A DNA stretch of 64,000 nt from Cinclus cinclus. Taxonomy: Eukaryota; Chordata; Aves; Passeriformes; Cinclidae. Shown here piece after piece: positions 58,801-64,000 of this stretch (position 1 is its first letter; every line of letters starts with the position of its first letter). The position numbers were made by a program, and so were the translations under genes. The stretch covers positions 101,449,324-101,513,323 of the forward strand of contig NC_085046.1 of the NCBI RefSeq assembly GCF_963662255.1, read 5' to 3'. Under the pieces are notes generated by a model. It did not search any database and was not told the DNA's origin. It saw nothing but the letters and a program-made list of their open reading frames with translations.

Positions 58801-61271
58801 GATGTGCATTCCCAATTCTCTGCAAATCAAACCTTTTATAAATGTCTTACCTAAAAATCTTTAGCTGCTTTTAAAAGCTGTGATCAATACTCTCTTCTTA
58901 TTTAGTCAATATTGAGTTAGGTAAAAATAAATACAGAACCCTTTCCATTCCCTCAAGATCTCTCTTGAGGAAAAAACCAAATAAATTTTACCAAAATCCA
59001 AGCCTAACCCCACCCAGTTACAGCAGAAACATAATTTTTCTTAGGTGATGAAAGATTCCTTTAGCAGGTTCATGTTTGGCTTGGTTTTTAGTATTCCTTT
59101 AGCAGGTTCATTTTGGCTTGGTTTTTAATGAGAAAACACAAAGGTGTTTTGTTCAGTAAAGAAAGAACATGTTTTCTGTGGGTGACTGGACTGTGATCGT
59201 GATTCAACGTTTTGTAGCCACTGTCATACAGAGGGTAGGGCATGCTTGTAGCCAATTAAATGCACATCACTTGGGTCACATAAAGCATGTTACAATTTTG
59301 ACAAGCTCCTGCAATGCTGGATCCTTGGTGCTATTGTTTTAGTTCCCTCTGAGAACAACAATGAGGATAAGCAATAATATAACATTAGTATCACGGGAAA
59401 AATTAAAACAGAGGATAAATGGATAGAAAAAAAAACACTTTGAAGAAAAAATATACATTTCATTATAATCATGTACCCATATACCCAGTCAGTGGCATCC
59501 AAACCACTGTATTTTTAAGCGTTTGAACATTGCATAAAAGGGCAATTTATTAAAATGCTTTTAAGCTAAAGCATATAATTTATATAATTATCTGGGGAAA
59601 ATTTTCAAAAGTACGCCATTCAAATTGTATCCTCAGACTCTGAGAAATGCAATCCTTTATCCAGGAGAATATCACATAAAATAATTAAAAAGTTAACCAT
59701 TCCATTTGCGTACATGTTTAGCAACAACAAATGACAAATTGAACGACAAAACATGTGCAGTGTCAGCTTTTCTTTTAAGATACTGCCTTTAACTCTAGCA
59801 GACCTTAATTTTCACTTGAGCTGTCTCCATTTTCACAGCCACATAAACAGGGAGTGTTATTGATAAAAACTCCATCCAACTCTCTCCCTCTGCTAAATAC
59901 TGAGGACATTTTAAGTAAATAGAGATCTAAATGTCCTGAGTTATATTTGGCTTCTTAGAAAACCTTTAGTATCACTTGTAATTGTCATTGATTTGTGTAT
60001 CTAATATCTTTTATGTGTTCTCCCTTGGCTATTCATCACTTGACTACCTTAGACATAAAGCACTGTCAGTTTTCTAGTTTTCTTTAACCAAAGGGTGTCA
60101 AAGTGTAAGACAATGTCTAACATGACATTAGAAGAGGGGAGTGACACACTAAACCTACAAGAGACTACAAGAGAAGATCTATTGTAATAGGCTTGGACCT
60201 ATTGGAAAAAAATTCACAAAGCAAAGATAAGCATAAAACTGTTCTGTATTTCTTATTTTTGCCTTTGATATTTTTACTCAAATGATTAGCTTTTACTCAT
60301 ATAATGTATTTCCACATCTTCACAAAATAACAAGTTTGTTACGCATTAAATATTCCTTGGAGGGAAACAAACAAAACCGTATCTAGCTAACTTTTCTGCT
60401 TTGGCATATGTGCCAGCCTATCATGATAATCACATTTCTCTTAGAAGATTTAATTTCCTTTTTCAGTACATAGCACAGTGCACATTGCACATCTGAAATA
60501 CACAGCTATACTATCACATCCACTCAAAACCATGTGGCGGATCATCTCTTGCTTAATTTGCCTCTGCCTCCATGTGCATTTCCTGTGGGTTCCCATTCTG
60601 CAGCAAGCTAAAGAGCTGTTTTCTCTGCAGACAGTCTCAGCTCAGCTGGGCCCTATTCATATCACCTACTGTAGGTCACTAAACTGGGAGCTGTTCTCTC
60701 CAGACATGCACTGCAGAGAGCACCTCCTGCAGTGGTGATTCAGATGGGCTCTATTTCAGAGCCCTTTCTCTAGAAGCATCAAGTCCATGTGGTTCACAGG
60801 CAGATGTGTGTCTGGACAAGCACCTAGGATAGGTGCTGAAGTTAGTGCAAATATGCACTACATACTCTTCCACAGGCTGTCCAAATGCTCAGACAATCAG
60901 CATGGCTTATTCTTTCCTGCTGTCCCAGGTACCTGGGGTCCTATATGATTTTTGAACTCAGCAGTATCATTAAATGATCCCTCCTTAAAGACCACCAGGG
61001 CAATTGAGAAAACACATTAAATCTGACAGTCTTCTCAAGGAAAAAGTAACATTTCCACTATTTTTTATCTTATTAATTAGGGAAAAGGAATATAAGCCTG
61101 ATGTGAGCACCAGGCTGGTGGTCATTCTTACCCAGATCTGAAGGGATGTTAACAAAGTGCACAATTATGTTGTCAACACTCACATGCAATGATATTCCCA
61201 TATCTATTTTTCATTCTGTTCTCATCCTTCTTAGCTGAATCCCATGGTGCAGACTGTCCTTCAAAGAAACT
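1777..61271 (-). CDS. PTPRM: Receptor-type tyrosine-protein phosphatase mu, 3' half: 14 exons coding D1 (most), linker and D2
   Basis: Joined minus-strand exons: 61271-61184, 55826-55750, 52960-52924, 35200-35103, 22795-22679, 18319-18165, 17813-17678, 17117-16968, 16504-16331, 13578-13447, 10383-10258, 8474-8311, 6246-6111, 1830-1777. They total 1644 nt with matching phases at every junction, GT-AG introns and no internal stop: 547 residues and a stop. PTP-mu is a homophilic cell-adhesion receptor at cell-cell contacts whose cytoplasmic D1 domain dephosphorylates tyrosines of junctional proteins such as cadherin-catenin components. Seen in the sequence: D1 KNRY loop, WPD loop, [10 protein letters not shown] signature and QTEEQY Q-loop; D2 HCLNGGGRSG with WPM and KNRC. 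Counting back from the human length of 1452 (from memory), the first residue here is about 906 and the D1 cysteine falls at 1095, the published PTP-mu catalytic cysteine. The paralogues PTPRK, PTPRT and PTPRU fit the C-terminus and linker less well. The N-terminal part of the protein lies outside the window. Confidence 0.97.
1831..6110 (-). other. PTPRM: PTPRM intron between w13 and w14 (4280 nt)
   Basis: Donor GTATGA at its right end, acceptor TTTTTCAG at its left end. Mostly AT-rich unique sequence. About 4800-5290 is visibly richer in G and C than its surroundings and carries overlapping open frames of 85-116 codons on both strands, none resembling a known protein. No mobile element recognised. 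Confidence 0.8.
6111..6246 (-). CDS. PTPRM: PTPRM exon w13: D2 signature remainder to NMVDLL
   Basis: 136 nt. The acceptor is TTTCACTGCAG; the first base completes Leu, then [18 protein letters not shown], so the D2 signature reads HCLNGGGRSG with Cys and Arg kept. It continues [14 protein letters not shown] and [13 protein letters not shown]. The donor is GTATGA. The [10 protein letters not shown] ending separates PTPRM from the paralogues, which carry MVET-type sequences here (from memory). Confidence 0.97.
6247..8310 (-). other. PTPRM: PTPRM intron between w12 and w13 (2064 nt)
   Basis: Donor GTGAGT, acceptor CTGCAG. Short open frames around 6570-6960 on both strands look incidental. A poly-T stretch lies near 6994-7004. 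No repeat family recognised. Confidence 0.8.
8311..8474 (-). CDS. PTPRM: PTPRM exon w12: D2 WPM loop and D2 cysteine
   Basis: 164 nt. The acceptor is CCTCTGCAG; the exon begins [20 protein letters not shown]. The position of the D1 general acid is Met here (codon 8423-8421), so D2 has WPM in place of WPD. It continues [19 protein letters not shown] and [15 protein letters not shown]; the signature Cys codon is 8315-8313. The donor GTGAGT splits the following Leu codon after two bases, the same phase-2 position as in D1. Confidence 0.97.
8475..10257 (-). other. PTPRM: PTPRM intron between w11 and w12 (1783 nt)
   Basis: Donor GTAAGG, acceptor CTCTGCAG. AT-rich, apparently unique sequence; nothing else supported. 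Confidence 0.8.
10258..10383 (-). CDS. PTPRM: PTPRM exon w11: D2, [10 protein letters not shown] to RIYNAAR
   Basis: 126 nt, 42 codons, phase 0 at both ends. The acceptor is TCTCCTATAG and the donor GTAAGG. It codes [19 protein letters not shown] then [16 protein letters not shown] and RIYNAAR. It is the D2 counterpart of w5, with QYWPE standing for KYWPD. All 42 residues agree with human PTPRM as I remember it. Confidence 0.96.
10384..13446 (-). other. PTPRM: PTPRM intron between w10 and w11 (3063 nt)
   Basis: Donor GTAAGT, acceptor TCCTATAG. AT-rich sequence with a T-rich run near 11571-11584. No repeat family or gene recognised. Confidence 0.8.
13447..13578 (-). CDS. PTPRM: PTPRM exon w10: D2 core, [12 protein letters not shown] to DVDPAQ
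   Basis: 132 nt, 44 codons, phase 0 at both ends. The acceptor is TTCTTTGCAG and the donor GTAAGT. It codes [19 protein letters not shown] then [18 protein letters not shown] and NDVDPAQ. It corresponds to the D1 pair w3+w4 ([17 protein letters not shown] against [17 protein letters not shown]), but as one undivided exon. Confidence 0.97.
14300..14707 (+). mobile_element. Older CR1 3' end split by the inner CR1 copy
   Basis: Left piece about 14311-14346 reads 'ggctgtcctgtgcggggcc' and 'aggaatagga'; right piece about 14659-14707 reads 'taggtgatccttgtgggttc' to 'tctatgatt'. Joined in thought they match the order of the CR1 tail type seen intact at 23500-23576 (gtgcagggccaggagctgga ... gattccttctaac). 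The exact breakpoints are uncertain. Confidence 0.6.
14351..14659 (+). mobile_element. CR1 LINE 3'-end fragment, probably inserted into an older CR1
   Basis: Plus-orientation CR1 with landmarks 'cagactctttttggtggtgt', 'agcactagaacaggctgcct', 'gttgtggagtctccttctct' and the end 'gaccacatgatcttccaacc'. An internal 15-bp tandem duplication (14466-14480 and 14481-14495, unit aatttctttacacag) has arisen since insertion. The flanks are parts of a different CR1 subfamily end. Confidence 0.85.
15835..15847. repeat. Short (CA)n microsatellite
   Basis: Six CA units plus a final C, 13 nt, in the w9-w10 intron. Short enough to be of little consequence. Confidence 0.8.
16331..16504 (-). CDS. PTPRM: PTPRM exon w9: start of D2 with altered KNRC loop
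   Basis: 174 nt, 58 codons, phase 0 at both ends. The acceptor is TCTTTGAAAG and the donor GTAAGT. It codes [20 protein letters not shown], then [30 protein letters not shown] and YINAALMD. Where an active domain has KNRY this one has KNRC (Cys codon 16423-16421), removing the aromatic residue that stacks on phosphotyrosine. That is a normal feature of R2B second domains, not a sequencing fault. Confidence 0.96.
16505..16967 (-). other. PTPRM: PTPRM intron between w8 and w9 (463 nt)
   Basis: Donor GTAAGT, acceptor CTTTGAAAG. One of three short introns in the active-site cluster. No feature beyond its splice signals. Confidence 0.85.
16968..17117 (-). CDS. PTPRM: PTPRM exon w8: D1 Q-loop end and D1-D2 linker
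   Basis: 150 nt, 50 codons, phase 0 at both ends. The acceptor is TTTACCAG and the donor GTAAGT. It starts [17 protein letters not shown]; the Gln (codon 17114-17112) is the Q-loop glutamine that positions water for hydrolysis of the phosphocysteine intermediate. The rest, [19 protein letters not shown] then [15 protein letters not shown], is the end of D1 and the linker into D2. The linker fits PTPRM much better than PTPRK, which has a different segment between CLCG and [11 protein letters not shown]. Confidence 0.96.
17118..17677 (-). other. PTPRM: PTPRM intron between w7 and w8 (560 nt)
   Basis: Donor GTATTG (weak at +5), acceptor TTTACCAG. No repeat recognised. Confidence 0.85.
17678..17813 (-). 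CDS. PTPRM: PTPRM exon w7: D1 P-loop remainder to MVQTE
   Basis: 136 nt. The acceptor is CTTCTTCTTCAG; the first base completes Ser of the signature, followed by [13 protein letters not shown], so the P-loop reads [10 protein letters not shown] with its invariant Arg. It then codes [18 protein letters not shown] and [14 protein letters not shown], the helix leading to the Q-loop. The donor is GTATTG, which lacks the usual G at +5. The length is identical to the homologous D2 exon at 6111-6246. Confidence 0.97.
17814..18164 (-). other. PTPRM: PTPRM intron between w6 and w7 (351 nt)
   Basis: The shortest intron in the window, interrupting the D1 signature motif. Donor GTAGGT, acceptor CTTCTTCTTCAG. 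It contains the TA-rich microsatellite at 17970-18028. Confidence 0.85.
17970..18028. repeat. TA-rich microsatellite
   Basis: Imperfect (TA)n with scattered G and extra A, about 59 nt, inside the 351-nt w6-w7 intron. Likely length-variable between individuals. Confidence 0.85.
18165..18319 (-). CDS. PTPRM: PTPRM exon w6: D1 WPD loop and catalytic cysteine
   Basis: 155 nt. The acceptor is TTTTCAACAG; the exon begins [20 protein letters not shown]. The WPD aspartate, the general acid, is codon 18265-18263 (about D1063 in human numbering). The exon ends GPLVVHC plus AG of a split Ser codon; the catalytic Cys codon is 18169-18167 (about C1095). The donor GTAGGT follows at once, so the intron interrupts the signature motif in phase 2 just after the nucleophile. 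No key catalytic residue is missing. Confidence 0.97.
18320..22678 (-). other. PTPRM: PTPRM intron between w5 and w6 (4359 nt)
   Basis: Donor GTAAGT, acceptor TTTTCAACAG. AT-rich, apparently unique; scattered short open frames carry no recognisable protein. No mobile element identified. Confidence 0.8.
22679..22795 (-). CDS. PTPRM: PTPRM exon w5: D1, [10 protein letters not shown] to RTFAVEK
   Basis: 117 nt, 39 codons, phase 0 at both ends. The acceptor TTTTAAAG is weak in pyrimidines next to the AG; the donor is GTAAGT. It codes [19 protein letters not shown] then [20 protein letters not shown]. The KCCKYWP segment is the D1 'KYWP' strand conserved across classical PTPs. Exact or near-exact agreement with remembered human PTPRM supports the gene call over PTPRK, which reads KCVRYWP here. 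Confidence 0.96.
23224..23576 (+). mobile_element. CR1 LINE 3'-end fragment, well preserved
   Basis: Plus orientation. Landmarks: 'gacctcattgcagttcacag', 'ccactgatctcttctctgtg', 'ttaggttggatatcaggaaa', 'aggttcttcacccagagggt', 'cactggaacaggctccccag', 'gaagcatttggacaatgctc' and the tail 'attgtatgattctctg'. It follows the CR1 consensus I remember closely over its whole length, so it may be the youngest copy here. The 106-codon open frame inside it is non-coding. Confidence 0.9.
31656..31680. repeat. Perfect 10-bp inverted repeat with 5-nt loop
   Basis: Arms ttgtgatcac (31656-31665) and gtgatcacaa (31671-31680) around cccgt. It could form a small hairpin or be a paired binding site; there is no evidence of function. 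Confidence 0.7.
34718..34762 (+). repeat. A-rich low-complexity tract
   Basis: A13 followed by A-runs separated by single C residues, about 45 nt, some 340 nt downstream in the transcript of exon w4. On the transcribed RNA it is U-rich. Confidence 0.85.
35103..35200 (-). CDS. PTPRM: PTPRM exon w4: D1 core, [14 protein letters not shown] to VEVGR
   Basis: 98 nt. The acceptor is TTGTTTCAG; the first two bases (GA) finish the Gly codon from w3. It codes [19 protein letters not shown] and then [13 protein letters not shown], the conserved DFWRMVW helix and the following strand of D1. The donor is GTAAGT, leaving in phase 0. The exon is isolated between introns of about 12.3 kb downstream and 17.7 kb upstream, the two longest here. 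Confidence 0.96.
36288..36362 (+). mobile_element. Short CR1 3'-tail fragment
   Basis: About 75 nt: 'ggcagagggcttggaccaga' to 'caaaccattctgtgacttca', matching the end of a plus-orientation CR1. Diverged and strongly truncated. Confidence 0.75.
39841..39859. repeat. 9-bp perfect palindrome arms around one base
   Basis: aggagacta c tagtctcct, followed by a short tag-repeat. Small and probably incidental. Confidence 0.6.
43834..43868 (+). repeat. A/C low-complexity tract with C10
   Basis: A-runs with paired C residues and a run of ten C (43848-43857). Prone to slippage and to sequencing error. Confidence 0.85.
45765..45980 (+). repeat. Long A/C-rich, almost T-free low-complexity tract
   Basis: About 215 nt built of A-runs broken by C or CC, with a C10 run near 45919-45929 and almost no T on the plus strand. 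On the PTPRM transcript it is a U/G-rich block. The 89-109-codon open frames through it on both strands are composition artefacts. Confidence 0.9.
46057..46149 (+). mobile_element. Candidate retro-inserted 3' end with poly(A)
   Basis: Non-repetitive sequence from about 46061 leads to AATAAA (46121-46126), then cttcac and a run of 17 A (46133-46149). That order resembles the 3' end of a reverse-transcribed RNA. I do not recognise the parent, the hexamer-to-tail distance is short, and I found no clear target-site duplication. Confidence 0.3.
50222..50383 (-). mobile_element. CR1 LINE 3'-end fragment, minus orientation
   Basis: Begins with the inverted tail 'agaatcatagaatatcctgg', then 'ggatcatcaagtccaactcc', 'acgtgcctgagagcattgcc' and 'gtgctgtgaccacttccctg'. 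It is the only CR1 in the window oriented with the gene. The same subfamily as the copy at 23224-23576 when reverse-complemented. Confidence 0.88.
51879..51918. repeat. 20-bp exact tandem duplication
   Basis: Unit gggatatttaagaaacaact at 51879-51898 and again at 51899-51918 with no mismatch, so probably a recent duplication. Confidence 0.9.
52924..52960 (-). CDS. PTPRM: PTPRM exon w3: 37-nt micro-exon, [12 protein letters not shown]
   Basis: Only 37 nt: twelve codons ([12 protein letters not shown]) plus the first G of a split Gly codon. The acceptor is TTATTCTAG and the donor GTAAGT. The encoded HYIATQG stretch is a conserved classical-PTP motif in the D1 core. It cannot be skipped without a frameshift. 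It is separated from the next exon by the largest intron in the window (about 17.7 kb). It is too short to show up as an open reading frame and was found by matching the expected protein. Confidence 0.95.
52961..55749 (-). other. PTPRM: PTPRM intron between w2 and w3 (2789 nt)
   Basis: Donor GTGCGT, acceptor TTATTCTAG. AT-rich unique sequence; no repeat family or gene recognised. Confidence 0.8.
55750..55826 (-). CDS. PTPRM: PTPRM exon w2: D1 core, DHSRVRL to NYID
   Basis: 77 nt. The acceptor is CTTTTCAG; the first two bases (AT) complete the Tyr codon begun in w1. It codes [10 protein letters not shown] then [15 protein letters not shown], the conserved classical-PTP beta-strand stretch with the DYINGNYID motif. 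The donor is GTGCGT, a relatively weak match to GTRAGT. Relative to human PTPRM as I remember it, there are conservative changes (LQP for LQT, EGETSS for EGDTNS), as expected of a distant vertebrate orthologue. Confidence 0.95.
55827..61183 (-). other. PTPRM: PTPRM intron between w1 and w2 (5357 nt)
   Basis: Donor GTGAGT, acceptor CTTTTCAG. It contains the imperfect 36-38-bp tandem duplication at 59055-59128. No mobile element recognised. Confidence 0.8.
59055..59128. repeat. Imperfect 36-38-bp tandem duplication
   Basis: Unit 1 (59055-59092) and unit 2 (59093-59128) both run from attcctttagcaggttca to ggcttggttttta; they differ by a two-base gap and a final substitution. A minisatellite seed of two copies. 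Confidence 0.85.
61184..61271 (-). CDS. PTPRM: PTPRM exon w1: start of D1 with the KNRY phosphotyrosine-recognition loop
   Basis: 88 nt, entering in phase 0 after a TTTTTAG acceptor and leaving with one base (T) of a split Tyr codon before a GTGAGT donor. It codes window residues 1-29, beginning [10 protein letters not shown] and containing [14 protein letters not shown]. In classical PTPs the KNRY tyrosine (codon 61202-61200) stacks against the substrate phosphotyrosine and sets the depth of the pocket, so this marks D1 as substrate-competent. The preceding exon (human ...GFKEEYE) is not found between 61272 and 64000. Confidence 0.95.
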
Positions 61272-64000
61272 CTAAAAAAAGGAAAGAAAGTGACATTTAG
61301 AAAAGCATGGAGTAACAGTTACCTGACGGCTAAATGAAAGAAAAAGGCAAACAGTACTTGTGGGTATAGTTGTTAAAGTGTCATTTTACTGATTCATTTA
61401 TTGAGCAAAAATATGAGTCTCCTGTTTAAATGGTATTTATGCATAGCTCCAGATGTTACTTAAAATTTTACATGAGATTATCTGTGTAATAGCAAGAATT
61501 ATTTGCAAGTGAAGCACTATTAAACCTTTCCAAACCTGCATTCTTGCAACACAGAGAGTCCTTCACTTGTGCTATCCAGATTCCCTGTACAGGTCTCATA
61601 CACACACATGGAGCTGAAGGAGCTTCATCATTAGTGTTGGAGCTGCTCCAGTATTTGAGCGTAGAAATTACAGACTGTACTGGTATGCTTTATTTTTGAC
61701 GTACCCCAAGTTTCAATTATTTTTTTGGCAGATGACCTCATGGATCAAAACATACACAGGCATTTAAAAAAACATGGATTCAATGAGCACACGTGTCTTT
61801 TTTTTCTCTTAAGCACAATTTACGATATCACCACAATGATTATTTTCTCAGAGAATAAAATCAATGTGAGTTTGTGAAAGAAACAATCTCATATTCACTA
61901 AACTGCTGTCCTTTAGCTAATAAATTTCATGTAAATAAGAAAGTTGAAGGTGCTAAAAGTTTGTTTTCACATTAACAAAAGGCAGAAGCTGCCAAAAGGG
62001 CAGCAAGCAAATTGTTATGGCTTATATATCCCGTGCTTTTACACTCTGTGTAGTGTAAAAGAGCATTTGCGCAATCTCTTAATTTATGCATTGTATCTAA
62101 GAAGTCGTATGATGCAAACACATTTTAAAATTTCATATTGAAATATTAACCTTGTAGAAAGATACTTAGCTGCAGAGTCACCTACTGGAATTGTATAATG
62201 ATCATGGCCAGTCTTAACTCATGTATCTTATCTTTTTACTAGAATGATCAGTAGATTAAAGCTTTTGTACCACACTAAATAGAGAAAACATTGAGAAGTT
62301 TGTATCTCTCACAAGATCTCAACACATTCTGAGTGGTTTTAAACAGATAATGCCCATAAAATCATCTACTATTACTGTATTTTGCTCTCAAATTTAAAAA
62401 AAAAAACGTTGTTTTGCAAATCACAATGATTTTCAATAGCAAAGAGCATAAAAGTCAAACCAAACCCTTGATCTCTTGCCGAAGTCAATAGAATACATGG
62501 GCATTTAGCGTCTAAAATGGATATTCTTTTCACAAGTTTGTTAGAGTGCTGGTTTCCAAATTATGATCTAGAGGTTCCTGGAAACACATGGACTACTGAT
62601 AAAATGTTTATGAACAGTAACTCAAGAAAAAACCCACTAGTACAAATAAATTTCTCCTTAATCATAACATACCATCATTGGGTACAGCTCTGAGAAACAC
62701 TGATTGCTACCAGGATAGAGAAGTGCAACCCTGTGAATCCTGAGATGATTTAGAGCTTTGGGGCTCTTTGCCAGAAAGGCGTCAATCGTTATCTGATTAT
62801 AGATTTGCTGATGGCATCTAAAGCAAGCAGGCCCTCCCACTCCAGAGCACTTTCAACTCAGGCTGGATGGAAACTACCTTTCTAGTAAGTCCAACCAAAC
62901 TGCATAAGGAATGACTCTCCATGGGCAAAGATTTATGTCTCAATTTCTTGCAATGTTCACACTCTCAGACAATGCTGGGTGATGAACAATTCAACATAGT
63001 TAAAGGCAAAGTAGAGATGGAAATGGTCAGCAGCAAAGCTCCAAAGGCACAACAAACTAACAATTCATCTGATCTACAATTTGGTGTGGATTTTGCATTT
63101 CAGACAGCTAAGTAGACTACTGAAAATTGTAGTTATCTCACAATTCTTCTCCTAGAGATTAATGCACAGAACTGATCCATAAGACACTACCCTGCAAGTG
63201 GTGTTGGGTTTAATTCAGTATGCATTACATGTGCTATTACAGAGAAGGAGTCCTGCTGACACAGCTTCTGAGCCTACACCTTGAAATATGGAAGACCCAA
63301 ATATTCTCCAAGGGACATCTTGTTTCTCTCTGTCCCACTAATGAACTTTTACAAAATTGCTTTAAACCAATCAAATAAAGTACATCTCTGGAGGCAATTG
63401 GGAAAGATTTAGATGGTTCTGAATTCAGGGAAGAAATACAATGGGCAATGTACTGCTTTTGGAAACTTGTCTGCATCTTATCTGCAATGTACAAGTTCTA
63501 TTTCTCCCAAGTGTTTGGAACTTCTGAAAACAATGATAACTTTAATGAGCCTTACAGATAAACCATCTCCTAAAAATTTATCTGCAACATAGGTAATTCT
63601 GTTCTCTTAAACAGATATATACCAAACCTCAACACAGCAGCACAGACCAGGAAACAGATTTATATTTCCAGCTACTGCTTACTGACTTCACTTTCTTTAT
63701 TTAAAATGTATTATAGAAAAAGAACTTCAGGTATTTATTTTTCTTTGAGTTATCAATAAATTAGTGAATGAAATAAAACATATCACAGGGAAAATAAGAC
63801 ATAATTTATGCATATCCATTTTTCTTTTTAATTCATTTTGGGATGCACACTGGTATTACAGTGAGGAGAGTACAGCAAATATAATTTGAAGGAAGAGGCA
63901 ATACAGTGCAAAAGCATAAAAAATCCTAGTTATTGTAAAAGACAGCTGGAGTGTCATTTCCTAAATTCCCCGTGTGCTGCCATTACACAAACTACAACAG
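61272..64000 (-). other. PTPRM: Part of the PTPRM intron upstream of w1 (at least 2729 nt)
   Basis: Acceptor TTTTTTTAG at the left end. I searched for the preceding exon (coding ...GYGFKEEYE) and did not find it, so the intron runs past the window edge. AT-rich, nothing else supported. Confidence 0.75.

Noticed and set aside
1777..61271. Assignment to PTPRK, PTPRT or PTPRU
   Set aside because: The C-terminus [17 protein letters not shown], the [10 protein letters not shown] segment, KCCKYWPDD and the linker [12 protein letters not shown] fit PTPRM; the paralogues differ at each of these as I remember them.
1777..61271. Processed pseudogene or broken copy of PTPRM
   Set aside because: All 13 introns are present with GT-AG ends, the joined frame is intact over 547 codons and the D1 catalytic residues are conserved.
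1..64000. A second gene, tRNA, rRNA, CRISPR array or bacterial-type operon
   Set aside because: No clover-leaf candidates, regularly spaced repeats or further spliced protein homology were seen on either strand. I could not run a covariance-model or protein search.
61272..64000. The exon before w1
   Set aside because: No minus-strand match to the expected GFKEEYE coding sequence with a donor was found; it probably lies beyond the window.

Overview
This window is vertebrate nuclear DNA, most likely from a bird. It carries several CR1 retrotransposon ends with the avian-type tail of repeated 'attctgtg/attctatg' octamers, long AT-rich introns, and a gene split into short exons with GT-AG junctions. 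I cannot name the species. There are no bacterial, phage, plasmid or CRISPR features.

One gene accounts for nearly all of the interpretable content: the 3' half of a receptor-type protein tyrosine phosphatase on the minus strand. I recognise it as PTPRM (PTP-mu, subfamily R2B), mainly from its C-terminus ([13 protein letters not shown] then [17 protein letters not shown]) and from both catalytic-domain signatures. Fourteen exons, w1 (61184-61271) to w14 (coding part 1777-1830), join into one uninterrupted 1644-nt frame: 547 codons plus a stop. The frame covers most of the membrane-proximal catalytic domain D1, the linker and all of the membrane-distal domain D2. The extracellular MAM, Ig and fibronectin domains, the transmembrane segment, the juxtamembrane region and the very start of D1 would lie beyond position 64000.

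Layout, left to right: 1-925 is sequence downstream of the gene with a CR1 copy. Positions 925-1776 are the likely 3' UTR. Positions 1777-16504 hold the D2 exons (w14 to w9) with introns of 2-4 kb. Positions 16968-18319 hold a compact cluster (w8, w7, w6) coding for the D1 active site and linker. Positions 18320-61271 hold the rest of D1 (w5 to w1), spread over large introns including ones of 12.3 kb and 17.7 kb. Positions 61272-64000 are part of the next upstream intron. The introns contain CR1 fragments (one probably nested in another), simple repeats, two recent-looking tandem duplications and a possible small retro-inserted sequence near 46.1 kb.

D1 keeps the catalytic elements visible here: the KNRY loop, WPD aspartate, HC(X)5R signature and Q-loop glutamine. 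D2 has WPM and KNRC in place of WPD and KNRY, so it is expected to be a regulatory pseudophosphatase domain, as in other R2B receptors. The most informative pattern is that D1 and D2 share an almost identical exon plan, including a phase-2 intron just after the signature cysteine codon in both, with D1 having two additional introns. I did not find an undescribed biological system here; most of the window is ordinary intron.
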